Assembly: GCF_000315365.1 (NCBI RefSeq)
Contig: NZ_CAOS01000001.1
Span: 63,456 to 127,455, forward strand
Length of the DNA: 64,000 nt
Direction of reading: 5' to 3'
DNA from: Desulforamulus hydrothermalis Lam5 = DSM 18033
GTDB lineage: Bacteria > Bacillota > Desulfotomaculia > Desulfotomaculales > Desulfotomaculaceae
The notes under the pieces were generated by a model, which searched no databases, was not told the DNA's origin, and was given only the letters and a program-made list of their open reading frames with translations. Shown in pieces: positions 16,730-25,055 of the stretch (positions are counted from its first letter, which is position 1; each line of letters starts with the position of its first letter). Made by a program: the position numbers and the translations under genes.

Positions 16730-19180
16730 ATGGTAGAATATTTAAATCTGCTTAAGGAATCCGAAACAAAATACGCAGCCCGATACTGGAGCTGGCTTTG
16801 GTTGGCTTTTTTTCTCCTGAATAGCAGCTGGCTTTTCAGCAGCTTGGCTCTTTATCTGATGAAAAGGCCTGTTCCGTTGGGGCTGCAAGTTCTTTTTACC
16901 GTTACGTCTTTCTTGCTGGGCCTGCTGGCTGCTGCTGTTTTTTCCGGCAAAGCGTTTGCCGGCTTTAAGAGTGTCCGCGCTTCCTTCCCGCCCCTTCTGG
17001 CAGCAACGCTGACTCTTGCTGTTGTTGTTGCGGCAGTACCGTTGGCCATGCGGGCCTGGACCTGTTATCTGGCTGAGATGATTGGACGGGGAGATATAAG
17101 CAATTGGGCAGCAGCCTTGACGTTTGCCGGGTTATTGCTGGTTATGGCTGTGTTTGCCATGTTTGCCGGAATGTCTGCCTGCGCCTTTTTGTTGTACGGG
17201 GTTGCGGCCCGTGGCACAGGACGGGTGGCAGCCGCTCTGGTTGCGGTTTGCCTGCGAAGGTTGCCTGTCTTTTTGCTGTTGGTTCTGGCCAATCTTATGG
17301 TTGGAGCTGTGTTGCTCAAGGTTTTGCAGTTAATTGAAGTGTTTCTCAAGGAGCTTCTTCCTTACGGTTTTTTTTCCCGCTATGTTCTGGAGATGTTTTT
17401 GGCCGGAGGGAAGACGGCCCTTGCTTTATTTTTATTGGGGAGCACTCAGCTCATGCTGGCCAAAGACGGGGATAAACTTAGAGAAAAAATCGGGGAGCAG
17501 GCAGCCGGAGCTTTGTGGTTCCCGGCCGGAGCAGCCGTTTTAACTGCGGTGTTGACCGTCTTTAACGTTTTGCCTTATTTGGATGCTCCGGGGCAGGTGG
17601 TAAAAAACATCGAAGCCAGGATAATCCGAGCGGATAGCTTTAGGAATCTGGGCCGTGACGGGGAGGCTTCTGCAGAATATCGCAAAGCCCAAGCGGATCT
17701 TTTGGCTTTTCAGGCGTACTTAACGGGGATCGAGGAAATACGGGAGAACGGTAAAATTGAAAAAGCCCGGGATTTTTTGACCGGAGCAGAGGAGATTTGT
17801 CCCGATTCGCCTTATGTCCCCTATTTCCGGGGAATGCTGCTTAAACTGGCCGTTCCTCAGGCCGAAACCGATCCGGAGATTAATAATTTGTTTGCCACTG
17901 CAGCAGCTAAGAGTGCTGGAGAAAAAACGGCGCATGTCCCCGAAGCAAGACTCTGGACTATCGGCGGCTATTGGGCAGCGGGAGACAAGGAAAAGGCCCG
18001 GGAGGCGCTTAGTTTGGCCATTGCTCGGGGCATATTCAGCGACAGGTTTGTCGGACTGGCAGGTGCCGGCGAGAAAAGGCTGGCCGGTTTGCGGCAGGAA
18101 ATATCCAAACTTGAGAACTTGCTTAAGGTAAGAGAACTTTATGTGCTTTTGAACAGGGCGGAGTATGAGGACGAAAGTGCGGTTTTGCCGGAATTGCTGG
18201 AGTACGCAGAGCAAAACCCCGGGCCGGAAAGCTATTACCAGGCGGCGCTGCTGGCGGAACGGATACCTTACCCGGACTATATGTATGAATATGCCCGAAA
18301 ATATTTTACCGCCAAGTCATGGGAGAAAGAAGAAGAGATCAAAGCGGCTTTGTTCACCTCATACATGTATGTCAAATCCGGCCACCCTGGAGAAGCTGAG
18401 CAACTGATGGCGGCCATGCATGCCAAATACCCGGAGAATGCGGAAATTGCCGGCGATTATGCTTATACCCTTTTGGAAAACCAAAAGCCGGCCAGGGCTT
18501 TGGCTGTCATCAAAGCTCTGGGGGTGCAGGATGTTTCCCTGCTTTATCTTCAGGCTGTAGCCGCCCAGCAAATGCAGGATTATCCGGGGGCTCTGGCTGC
18601 TTTGGCCAGCCTCTGCCGTGAGGCGGAGCGAGGGGGCGCTGCTCCTGATGAAATAAGAAAAATTGACGAATACCTTTACCGTTTTTTGCTGGAGTACCAG
18701 GAATTAGCTGCCTGGGGGACGGTGAAAGGCCAAGAGTTGATCGCAGAGGTGAAGAAAAAGCAGGAACCGGTCCTTGTCTATTATTATGTTCTGGGCCTGG
18801 AAGCCAGACAGGCTGAAAATTATGAACAGTCTAACAGTTATTTTGCCCGGTTGCTGGCATTGAATTCCCACCTTGCTTATCCCTACTATTTGCTGGGCGT
18901 CAATTACAATGAAATGGCCGGCTACCTTAAGCAAGACTGCTATCGCTTGGCTGAAAAAAATTTCTTGCAATTTCTGGAGCGTCGGCCGGATGTGGTGGAA
19001 GGGTATTTCTGCCTGGGTATGGTTTATAAGCACACCGGCGAACCGGCCAAGGCCGAGCGCGCTTTCCGCAAAGTAATCGCTCTCAACCCCCGCCGGGACA
19101 ATCCATTGTATGAACCTTTCAGCATGTACAATCATGCGCTGGCTGAGATTGAAAGAATCAAGCAGAAAGGACAGGAGTAA
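16730..19180 (+). CDS. Membrane protein with N-terminal helices and TPR array
   Basis: 816 aa from ATG 16730 (AGAGAGG 9 bases upstream); GTG 16700 would add 10 residues without a good ribosome site. Residues about 15-300 contain seven or so hydrophobic segments (first LAFFLLNSSWLFSSLALYLM, last VLTAVLTVFNVLPYL). The remainder is helical with tetratricopeptide-like repeats, clearest at the C-terminus (SYFARLLALNSHLAYPYYLL, GYFCLGMVYKHTGEPAKAER AFRKVIALNP). TPRs act as protein-docking scaffolds; partner candidates are the exported proteins on either side. The stop is adjacent to the next gene, which also carries TM helices plus TPRs, so the two look like paralogous scaffold subunits. Confidence 0.85.
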   Translation: MVEYLNLLKESETKYAARYWSWLWLAFFLLNSSWLFSSLALYLMKRPVPLGLQVLFTVTSFLLGLLAAAVFSGKAFAGFKSVRASFPPLLAATLTLAVVVAAVPLAMRAWTCYLAEMIGRGDISNWAAALTFAGLLLVMAVFAMFAGMSACAFLLYGVAARGTGRVAAALVAVCLRRLPVFLLLVLANLMVGAVLLKVLQLIEVFLKELLPYGFFSRYVLEMFLAGGKTALALFLLGSTQLMLAKDGDKLREKIGEQAAGALWFPAGAAVLTAVLTVFNVLPYLDAPGQVVKNIEARIIRADSFRNLGRDGEASAEYRKAQADLLAFQAYLTGIEEIRENGKIEKARDFLTGAEEICPDSPYVPYFRGMLLKLAVPQAETDPEINNLFATAAAKSAGEKTAHVPEARLWTIGGYWAAGDKEKAREALSLAIARGIFSDRFVGLAGAGEKRLAGLRQEISKLENLLKVRELYVLLNRAEYEDESAVLPELLEYAEQNPGPESYYQAALLAERIPYPDYMYEYARKYFTAKSWEKEEEIKAALFTSYMYVKSGHPGEAEQLMAAMHAKYPENAEIAGDYAYTLLENQKPARALAVIKALGVQDVSLLYLQAVAAQQMQDYPGALAALASLCREAERGGAAPDEIRKIDEYLYRFLLEYQELAAWGTVKGQELIAEVKKKQEPVLVYYYVLGLEARQAENYEQSNSYFARLLALNSHLAYPYYLLGVNYNEMAGYLKQDCYRLAEKNFLQFLERRPDVVEGYFCLGMVYKHTGEPAKAERAFRKVIALNPRRDNPLYEPFSMYNHALAEIERIKQKGQE

Positions 19181-19181
19181 A

Positions 19182-20021
19182 ATGGTCATTGCAAGTATAA
19201 CGGTGGCAATCGGCGTTTTATTGCATAGCCTTTTATCCGGCTGGGAAACCTGGGCCGGGGTTTGCCTGGCGGTCGGGGCCACGGCGGCTGTTTTAGGCTG
19301 TCCTTATATCCGGCAAAAGTTTGGCCCACAAAAAGGAAGAAAAAGTTTGGTTTATGACTTGGGGCTGATTGTCCTGCCGGTAGTCACAGTTTTGCTGGCG
19401 CCTGTCTTAGGCGCTGCTTTTGACCCGCAATACCTGGACAGGGCGATAAAGAAAAGTGTTTCCCTGCTGGCTGCCAACGACCTGAACCGTGCGGAGCAGC
19501 TGCTCCAGGAGCTTTTGACTCGGCATCCGGATGTTGCGCAGCTCAGGCTTAACCTTTCATCTGTTTACTTGCGGCAGGGACAGCCGGAAAAAGCGGCGGG
19601 TGTGCTGGGAGAAGTTAAAGAATACAGATTGTTTAATGCTTACGAATTGTTTAATTATGCTTTGGCTTATTACCAGCAGGGGGAATACAAAGAAGCCCTG
19701 ACCAACTTGCAGAAGGCTTTGCAGCAGGACCCTGGCCTGGTGGAAGGTTGGTTGTATGCAGCAGAATGCGCTCTCAAGCTGAAAGATTATAAAGCTGCCC
19801 GGTACTATTGCGGCCAGTTGGCAGAAATAGAGCCGCAGCTGCCCCTGGTTCATGTGCAGCTGGCCAGAGCGCACCTGCTGGTTATGGACTACCGGAAAAC
19901 GTTGGCCGAACTGGAGAAAGCGCTGGAACTTAAACCTGAGGCCGCTTGGCGGCAAGAAATCCTCAAGTTGCGGCAGGAAGCAGGCTATTACTGCAGCCGG
20001 ACGGCTGACAGCAGCAATTGA
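19182..20021 (+). CDS. Second membrane-anchored TPR protein
   Basis: 279 aa from ATG 19182, one base after the preceding stop and behind ACAGGAG; an earlier in-frame start overlaps the previous gene. Two or three hydrophobic segments at the N-terminus (ASITVAIGVLLHSLLSG, LGLIVLPVVTVLLAPVLG) precede four to five TPR units (AEQLLQELLTRHPDVAQLRL, YALAYYQQGEYKEALTNLQK ALQQDP, TLAELEKALELKPEA). Smaller relative of the gene before it. Likely co-translated and co-assembled with it. Confidence 0.85.
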   Translation: MVIASITVAIGVLLHSLLSGWETWAGVCLAVGATAAVLGCPYIRQKFGPQKGRKSLVYDLGLIVLPVVTVLLAPVLGAAFDPQYLDRAIKKSVSLLAANDLNRAEQLLQELLTRHPDVAQLRLNLSSVYLRQGQPEKAAGVLGEVKEYRLFNAYELFNYALAYYQQGEYKEALTNLQKALQQDPGLVEGWLYAAECALKLKDYKAARYYCGQLAEIEPQLPLVHVQLARAHLLVMDYRKTLAELEKALELKPEAAWRQEILKLRQEAGYYCSRTADSSN

Positions 20022-20084
20022 GCAAAAACTGCTGAATACCAATATTTGTGTTAATAGGTTTAGGGTTAAAGGAAGGTTGACAAA

Positions 20085-21137
20085 ATGTGGAGATGGTCCA
20101 TAAGCGGTACAAGGTCAAAGGCACTTGCCATAATTTTGATCCTGACGCTGACAGCGGCAGGCTGTCTTTATCCTGCCCTTTATCCCGCCCAGGTGCAGGC
20201 CGGAGTTGTATCCGACGTATTCGGGTTGGACGGTATGACAGGAAAGGTAGCGGACGATATTTTTGACGGCGGCTGCAAGCTGGCCGGCGGGCCTGTCTAT
20301 AACCTGGGCAAGGGTATTTACGATACATTGTCAGGCACCATCGGCATGCTTGCCGGAGAACACACAATGGTGGGTAAGGTAGCGGGCTGGTCAGAGGTTG
20401 TTCTTAACGCAGCGCAGACGGGTGTCATAATTTATACTCTGGCCACGGGAACAGCCACCCTGCCGGTGTTGGCGGCCGTAACCATTACCGTAACCCTGGG
20501 CAAGATGGCTGTTGATAACCTAAAAAATATTGATAAAATATTTTCTTGGCTGAAAAAAAACCTGGGCGATGCGGCCCGCAGTTTTCTGGATGTTTACAAA
20601 CCTAACATCTATATTTATTCTGACATGGATCTGGCTGTCCGGGTGCGTTTGGAGCCCAGCAGCTATATTACAGCTTCTTCTCCGACGTACGACCGGGAAC
20701 AGGGCTGGCAGGCAGAAGTATTTGGCGGGTCACTCAACGGATGCAATGATTATCTGTTTTATGAAGCCCGGGTGCCGGATCGGGGATTCCAGAGAGAAGC
20801 AGGGTATAAAATCAGGGGGAATAACCTGAGGCATGACCTGTGCAGCCTGATGGAGCGATACGGCTTTAATGCCAGAGAAACTGCCGATTTTGTGGAATAT
20901 TGGGAGAAAAAGCTTTCAAGCCGGCAAGACTACGTTTTTTACCCACAGGGCACGGCTATACTGGATAAAATTATGCCTGTCGTTGTAGAACCGGAGCCAA
21001 TCAGCATCAGCAGGCTGTGGTTTTTAATCGAGAAGGATCGGGGGCAACCCTGCAGGCCTATCGCCTGGCCGGAAAAAGTGGTTCACAGCCCTTACGCTGT
21101 GGTGGAATGGGGCGGCATCATAGGCAGCGGGGAATGA
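20085..21137 (+). CDS. Exported protein of unknown function
   Basis: 350 aa. The N-terminal hydrophobic stretch (SKALAIILILTLTAAGC) ends in either a lipobox (TAAGC, Cys27) or a type I site after PAQVQA. A Gly/Ala-rich hydrophobic segment at about 100-150 (ATGTATLPVLAAVTITVTLG) could insert into a membrane. The C-terminal half is a mixed domain with several Trp/Tyr and no motif I recognise. Ribosome site AAGGAAGG. It shares the direction and close spacing of the TPR genes. Confidence 0.75.
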   Translation: MWRWSISGTRSKALAIILILTLTAAGCLYPALYPAQVQAGVVSDVFGLDGMTGKVADDIFDGGCKLAGGPVYNLGKGIYDTLSGTIGMLAGEHTMVGKVAGWSEVVLNAAQTGVIIYTLATGTATLPVLAAVTITVTLGKMAVDNLKNIDKIFSWLKKNLGDAARSFLDVYKPNIYIYSDMDLAVRVRLEPSSYITASSPTYDREQGWQAEVFGGSLNGCNDYLFYEARVPDRGFQREAGYKIRGNNLRHDLCSLMERYGFNARETADFVEYWEKKLSSRQDYVFYPQGTAILDKIMPVVVEPEPISISRLWFLIEKDRGQPCRPIAWPEKVVHSPYAVVEWGGIIGSGE

Positions 21138-21209
21138 AGTATGCGGTGCCGGAATAAGTTTAAAATAAGGCTATTTTAAATAAAGATTAAGAAAAGGAGC
21201 GGATGACCA

Positions 21210-21545
21210 ATGGAAATGCCGGGTAGCAACATGCGGTACAGTCCGGAAGATATCGACAAGAACAAGACGGTGGCCATCTTGGCCTATATTCTGTTTTTTA
21301 TCCCTTTGCTGGCCGCCCGGGAATCAAAATTTGCTATGTACCATGCTAACCAGGGATTAGTGCTTTTTTTGGCAGCTATGATTGTAAATGTTCTCGGTTC
21401 TTTCATTCCTCTTATCGGTTGGTTTGTGATTCTGCCGCTTGGCAACCTGGTGATTATTGTCCTGGCGATTCTGGGGATTGTCAACGCCTATAAAGGAGAG
21501 GCCAAACCTTTACCATTACTGGGAGGGATAAAAATTATAACATAA
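21210..21545 (+). CDS. DUF4870/Tic20-like small membrane protein
   Basis: 111 aa with three hydrophobic segments (TVAILAYILFFIPLL, QGLVLFLAAMIVNVLGSFIP, FVILPLGNLVIIVLAILGI) and the HANQGLVLF signature of the DUF4870/Tic20-like family. Role unknown. ATG 21210 with AAAGGAG upstream. It closes the envelope cluster. Confidence 0.85.
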   Translation: MEMPGSNMRYSPEDIDKNKTVAILAYILFFIPLLAARESKFAMYHANQGLVLFLAAMIVNVLGSFIPLIGWFVILPLGNLVIIVLAILGIVNAYKGEAKPLPLLGGIKIIT

Positions 21546-21704
21546 AAAACCAATAATTAACTTAAATAAGCATTAATTTGCTTGCAACATGTTTAAAAAT
21601 AAAAAATATAAGAAATATTGGGAGTTGCATTTTAAAAGTTAACTGTTTAAACTGAAAAATCAAATTATACTACTAAAATGCAATTGAAAAAGGGGAGAAG
21701 TAAG

Positions 21705-22349
21705 GTGCATATACCCAATGGTTTTTTAGATCCGGTAACTGCTGCCACCACAACGGCTGTCAGCGCAGGAGTACTTGCTTATGGTTGGCAGCGGTTGCGC
21801 CAAGAAATCAGCCGGCATTCCCCGTTAACTTTAGGCATGGTGGCAGCCTTTATCTTTGCGGCACAAACGGTCAATTATGCCATCGGCCATCACACCAGCG
21901 GACACTTAATCGGTGCCATGCTTGCCGTTGTGGTTTGCGGCCCCTGGGCGGCAGGTTTGTTAATGGCTTCAATAATAGGTGTGCAGAGTTTGTTTTTCCA
22001 TGACGGCGGCACCTTAGCACTGGGCGCCAACATACTTAATATGGCTGTTATTGCCACTGCGGTGAGCCATGCTGTTTACCAAAGGACATTTGAAAAAACT
22101 GGCAAGCGGCGGCTGGCCATGGTTTTAGGGGCCTGGTTATCCGTTGTTGCGGCAGCCGGTGCGGCAGCTATGGAACTGGCTATAGCGGGAACTTCCGCTT
22201 TCACGGAGGTGCTTCCGGCAATGCTGGGTTGGCATAGCCTGATCGGGGCAGGGGAAGCTATTATAACCCTGGCCTGCGCCAGGTGCTTTCTTGGGCAAAC
22301 CGGTAAAAACCTTAATCTCCCCCAGGTGAAAAGATATGCCGAAAAATAA
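21705..22349 (+). CDS. CbiM/NikM-type ECF metal-uptake component
   Basis: 214-aa integral membrane protein, the substrate-specific subunit of cobalt/nickel energy-coupling-factor transporters. I choose GTG 21705 (GGGGAGAAG upstream), because family members start with Met-His-Ile-Pro and the N-terminal Met-His provides metal ligands; the longer ATG 21678 frame would bury them. Conserved segments: HIPNGFLDP, FAAQTVNYAIGHHTSGHLIG, QSLFFHDGGTLALGANILNM, GWHSLIGAGEAI. The ATPase and T-component genes are not in this window. It overlaps the next gene by 14 bases. Confidence 0.93.
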   Translation: MHIPNGFLDPVTAATTTAVSAGVLAYGWQRLRQEISRHSPLTLGMVAAFIFAAQTVNYAIGHHTSGHLIGAMLAVVVCGPWAAGLLMASIIGVQSLFFHDGGTLALGANILNMAVIATAVSHAVYQRTFEKTGKRRLAMVLGAWLSVVAAAGAAAMELAIAGTSAFTEVLPAMLGWHSLIGAGEAIITLACARCFLGQTGKNLNLPQVKRYAEK

Positions 22350-22629
22350 GCATGTATTAGTGCAGTTGCTGTTAATAGTTTTTGTTGCCGGAGTGCTGTC
22401 CGGGTTTTCTGCAGCAAGCCCGGACGGGCTTGAACGAGTGGCTGAAGATTTGGGGTTTATTACACAGGCCCAAGATCATAGTTCAATCTTAAGTGACTAT
22501 AATTTACCCTTCATCAACAACCCCTACCTGTCCGCCGGTTTGGCAGGAATATTAGGTTGCGCGGTAGTTTTTTGTCTTGTTTTTGGTTTGGGTTATTTGC
22601 TAAAGGCGCACAGTGGCAGGAAAATCTAA
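22336..22629 (+). CDS. PDGLE-domain protein (CbiN/NikN-like)
   Basis: 97 aa with an N-terminal TM helix, the diagnostic ASPDGLE motif at about residues 27-33, an extracellular loop (…NLPFINNPYLSAGLAGILG) and a C-terminal TM helix. Such proteins are the small auxiliary component of CbiM/NikM transporters and are often fused to them. Overlap with the CbiM gene implies translational coupling. Confidence 0.9.
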   Translation: MPKNKHVLVQLLLIVFVAGVLSGFSAASPDGLERVAEDLGFITQAQDHSSILSDYNLPFINNPYLSAGLAGILGCAVVFCLVFGLGYLLKAHSGRKI

Positions 22630-22735
22630 AGTGCGAATCAGTATCCCTGGCTAACTAACCGGGGTGGTTTGCCATCCTGCCAGCTTCGTCTTTTGCCCCG
22701 ACAACACTTTGATTTCTCCGTTGGCTGTCATGGTT

Positions 22736-22768
22736 CGGCCGGCGCCCAACTCCGGTGGGTGCCGGCCG
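22736..22768. terminator. GC-rich hairpin between convergent genes
   Basis: CGGCCGGCGCCCA (22736-22748) pairs with TGGGTGCCGGCCG (22756-22768), leaving a 7-base loop. It sits between the PDGLE gene and the oppositely oriented csoR-type gene. No strong T-run on either side, so possibly a bidirectional terminator of the weaker kind. Confidence 0.55.
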
Positions 22769-22776
22769 TGCAGCTT

Positions 22777-23055
22777 TTATGAAAATTTTTTAAAAATCTT
22801 CATAAAATCATCCATAGATTCGGTAATTTCTTTGCCCTGCTCCAGATTATCCTTCAAGGAGCCGGCCAGGTAGCAGGCCAGTACAGAGAAGCCAACACGA
22901 TTGACAGCTGCCTTAACAGCAGCCAGTTGTGTTACTATATCACTGCAACTGCGGTTTTCACCAATCATTTTTTGAATTCCCCGCACCTGCCCCTCGATTT
23001 TTTTTAAGCGGGTCAGCAAGTCCTGTTGTATCTCGGGATCAATATTCTTTGGCAA
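22777..23055 (-). CDS. CsoR/CstR-family repressor, unusual sensor residues
   Basis: 92-aa all-helical DUF156 repressor (LLTRLKKIEGQVRGIQKMIG, SCSDIVTQLAAVKAAVNRVG, then FSVLACYLAGSL). The first sensor Cys in RSCSDI is conserved. Copper CsoR proteins have His and Cys at +25 and +29 from it, but here the only other Cys is at +24 (SVLACYL). That matches neither CsoR nor the +25 His of FrmR types; a dithiol or sulfur-sensing mode, or a different metal, is possible. Divergent from the ferredoxin/cytochrome b pair, with operator-like palindromes in the shared region, so probably an autorepressor that also controls that pair. Confidence 0.88.
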   Translation of the reverse strand: MPKNIDPEIQQDLLTRLKKIEGQVRGIQKMIGENRSCSDIVTQLAAVKAAVNRVGFSVLACYLAGSLKDNLEQGKEITESMDDFMKIFKKFS

Positions 23056-23077
23056 CGCCCTCGCCCCCTAACACAGT

Positions 23078-23094
23078 ATACCCCTACATGGTAT
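23078..23094. promoter_or_regulatory. Operator candidate near the csoR-type gene
   Basis: ATACCCCTACATGGTAT, an imperfect ATACC…GGTAT palindrome 23 bases upstream of the repressor start. It resembles the site at 23187-23202 and the TACCC-N4-GGGTA core of CsoR-family operators. Confidence 0.55.
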
Positions 23095-23143
23095 AAGTTT
23101 ATAAGCTCTTTTTTGCAATGTCAATAAGTCATAACAATAGCTA

Positions 23144-23172
23144 TTGACTGACAAACAGAGCTGTGCTATGTT
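23144..23172 (+). promoter_or_regulatory. Promoter for the ferredoxin/cytochrome b pair
   Basis: -35 TTGACT (23144-23149), 17-base spacer, -10 TATGTT (23167-23172). The predicted transcription start (about 23180) is just upstream of the operator candidate at 23187. Confidence 0.7.
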
Positions 23173-23186
23173 TGTTTTAAATACAT

Positions 23187-23202
23187 ATACCCGTATGGGT
23201 AT
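23187..23202. promoter_or_regulatory. CsoR-family operator candidate
   Basis: ATACCC-GTAT-GGGTAT: 6-bp perfect arms with a 4-base spacer. It lies immediately downstream of the promoter, where a bound tetramer would block transcription of the TAT-exported ferredoxin gene. Confidence 0.7.
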
Positions 23203-23220
23203 AGAAGGGAGATGATCTGC

Positions 23221-24237
23221 ATGGCCGGTTTGTCAAGGCGTGAATTTATTAAGCGCTCCGTTGCCGGCGGAGTGGCGGGAAGCGCTGTCCTGTATGGTTT
23301 TCATAAGCCTGCAGCAGCCGCTGCTAAAGGTGTCGAAGGATCGGTGGGAACGTTTATCGATTTATCCCAATGCAACGGCTGCGCGGGGCAAAGCATCCCT
23401 GCCTGTGTCGCCGCCTGCCGGGCTGAAAATCAGGCCAAATACCCCAACCCGGTACCCTCACAGGAGATTCCTTATTACTGGCCCAACAAAAATAAAAAAG
23501 AAGACTGGCAGGATAAAAAACATTTAACGGATCGGCTGACCCCCTACAATTGGCTTTTTGTGCAAAAAGTAAAGGTGGTTCATGCGGGTAAAGAAATAAC
23601 AGTATCAATCCCGCGACGCTGTATGCACTGTGAAAATCCCCCCTGTGCCAACCTGTGCCCCTTTGGAGCCCAGTATAAAACCGCAGAGGGAGTTACCTTA
23701 ATCAACAAGGATTTGTGTCTGGGCGGCGCCAAATGCCGGGATGTTTGTCCCTGGGGTATACCGGCCCGGCAGGCCGGGGTAGGCTTGTACATGAAAATGG
23801 CTCCCCGCTACCTGGGGGCCGGGGTGATGTATAAATGCGACCTTTGTTACGACCGGATTAAGGTTGGCCAAAAACCGGCCTGTGTGGAAGCCTGCCCGCA
23901 AGGTGCCATTTATTTCGGTTTGAAAAAAGAAATGAAAGAGCTTGCCCGAAAAAGAGCTAAGGAAATTAACGGCTACCTGTATGGGGATGCCGAAAACGGG
24001 GGTACTTCAACATTTTATGTGGCGCCGGTACCCTTTGAGAAAATTCATCAGGCCTTACAAGAGGAAAAAAGCCGCAAATTTGCTCCCTCCGCTACCGGCT
24101 ATCCTTTAATGCCGGTAAAGGTCGGTAATTTCTTGGATACAGCCAACGGTTTACTGCTCAGTGCCCTGGCAGCTCCGGTGGCAGGAGCTTTCCTGGCGGG
24201 CTTTACGGCCTACCAAAAGATGAGGGGCGGTGAATAA
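23221..24237 (+). CDS. TAT-exported Fe-S electron-transfer subunit (FdhB/HybA-like)
   Basis: 338 aa from ATG 23221 (GAAGGGA 10 bases upstream; ATG 23212 is too close to it). The twin-arginine signal SRREFIKRSVAGG is followed by a hydrophobic stretch. Four 4Fe-4S cluster motifs: CNGCAGQSIPACVAAC, CMHCENPPCANLCPFGA, CLGGAKCRDVCPWGI and CDLCYD…CVEACPQGA. A C-terminal hydrophobic helix (about 310-332, LLLSALAAPVAGAFLAGF) would anchor it. In formate dehydrogenase-type complexes this subunit passes electrons from a catalytic molybdopterin subunit to cytochrome b. No catalytic gene is adjacent, so the electron donor is unknown. The next gene starts 3 bases after its stop. Confidence 0.92.
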   Translation: MAGLSRREFIKRSVAGGVAGSAVLYGFHKPAAAAAKGVEGSVGTFIDLSQCNGCAGQSIPACVAACRAENQAKYPNPVPSQEIPYYWPNKNKKEDWQDKKHLTDRLTPYNWLFVQKVKVVHAGKEITVSIPRRCMHCENPPCANLCPFGAQYKTAEGVTLINKDLCLGGAKCRDVCPWGIPARQAGVGLYMKMAPRYLGAGVMYKCDLCYDRIKVGQKPACVEACPQGAIYFGLKKEMKELARKRAKEINGYLYGDAENGGTSTFYVAPVPFEKIHQALQEEKSRKFAPSATGYPLMPVKVGNFLDTANGLLLSALAAPVAGAFLAGFTAYQKMRGGE

Positions 24238-24239
24238 TA

Positions 24240-24905
24240 ATGGGGAAAAAAATAAAAAGACATGGTTTTCCGGTCTTGTTTGTGCACTGGACCGTAGCGC
24301 TGTCCACCTTTTTGTTAATTGTCACCGGTTTTGGCCAAATGCCCATGTATAAGCGTTATAAAATTGCTGATCTGCCCGGCCTTGGCTGGACGGCAGATTA
24401 TTCAATAACCCTGGTAATTCATTACCTGGCAGCGGCTGTTCTTATGTTGGCCGTTGCGTATCATATTGTTTACCATGTTCTGCGCCGAGAGTACGATATC
24501 ATGCCCCGGCGTGGCGATGTTAAAGCTTCCTATGAGATAATTAAAGCCATGCTTCTTAAAAAACCGGAGCCCCCCAGCGATAAATACCTGGCCGAGCAAA
24601 GATTGGCCTATGCTTTTATCGGCGGCAACTTGCTGGTGATTATTATTACAGGGATAGTAAAGATGCTAAAGAATTTACCCCGGGTGGATATGCCCGCGGC
24701 CTTGATCGTGTGGACAAATAATTTCCATACGCTGGCCAGCATACTGCTGGTGGCAGGTATCGTGGGGCACCTGGCTGCCTTTCTGTTTAAGGAAAACCGG
24801 GCGCTGCTGCCGGGTATGTTTACCGGTAAGATTGACCTGAACTACGCCAAACACCGCCATAGCATCTGGTTTAAGAAGGTATTTAAGGACAAGGAAGATA
24901 TGTAA
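24240..24905 (+). CDS. Cytochrome b subunit (FdhC/FdnI-like)
   Basis: 221-aa membrane protein with four hydrophobic helices. Histidines in suitable positions to ligate two b hemes occur in LFVHWTVAL, LVIHYLAAAV, AYHIVYHVL and NNFHTLASILLVAGIVGHLA. It matches the gamma subunit of formate dehydrogenase-type enzymes that deliver electrons to menaquinone. Co-transcribed with the Fe-S subunit and likely under the CsoR-type operator. Menaquinone genes later in the window fit the predicted electron acceptor. Confidence 0.9.
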   Translation: MGKKIKRHGFPVLFVHWTVALSTFLLIVTGFGQMPMYKRYKIADLPGLGWTADYSITLVIHYLAAAVLMLAVAYHIVYHVLRREYDIMPRRGDVKASYEIIKAMLLKKPEPPSDKYLAEQRLAYAFIGGNLLVIIITGIVKMLKNLPRVDMPAALIVWTNNFHTLASILLVAGIVGHLAAFLFKENRALLPGMFTGKIDLNYAKHRHSIWFKKVFKDKEDM

Positions 24906-25055
24906 GGCGTGTATCCGTGGGCTGCCTGTTAAACATAGAAACTTATGACATAATAATGAACAAATTCTTAAATCACCATGAACATAAAGGGAAAAAACAC
25001 CTGGTTGCAGAAATAACCGGTTATTCACAACAAACGTATAAGAAGGAGGCATATT

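Noticed and set aside
22664-22873. A 69-codon plus-strand frame in the convergent gap after the PDGLE gene
   Set aside because: It overlaps a GC hairpin and the 3' part of the CsoR-type gene on the other strand; no family resemblance.
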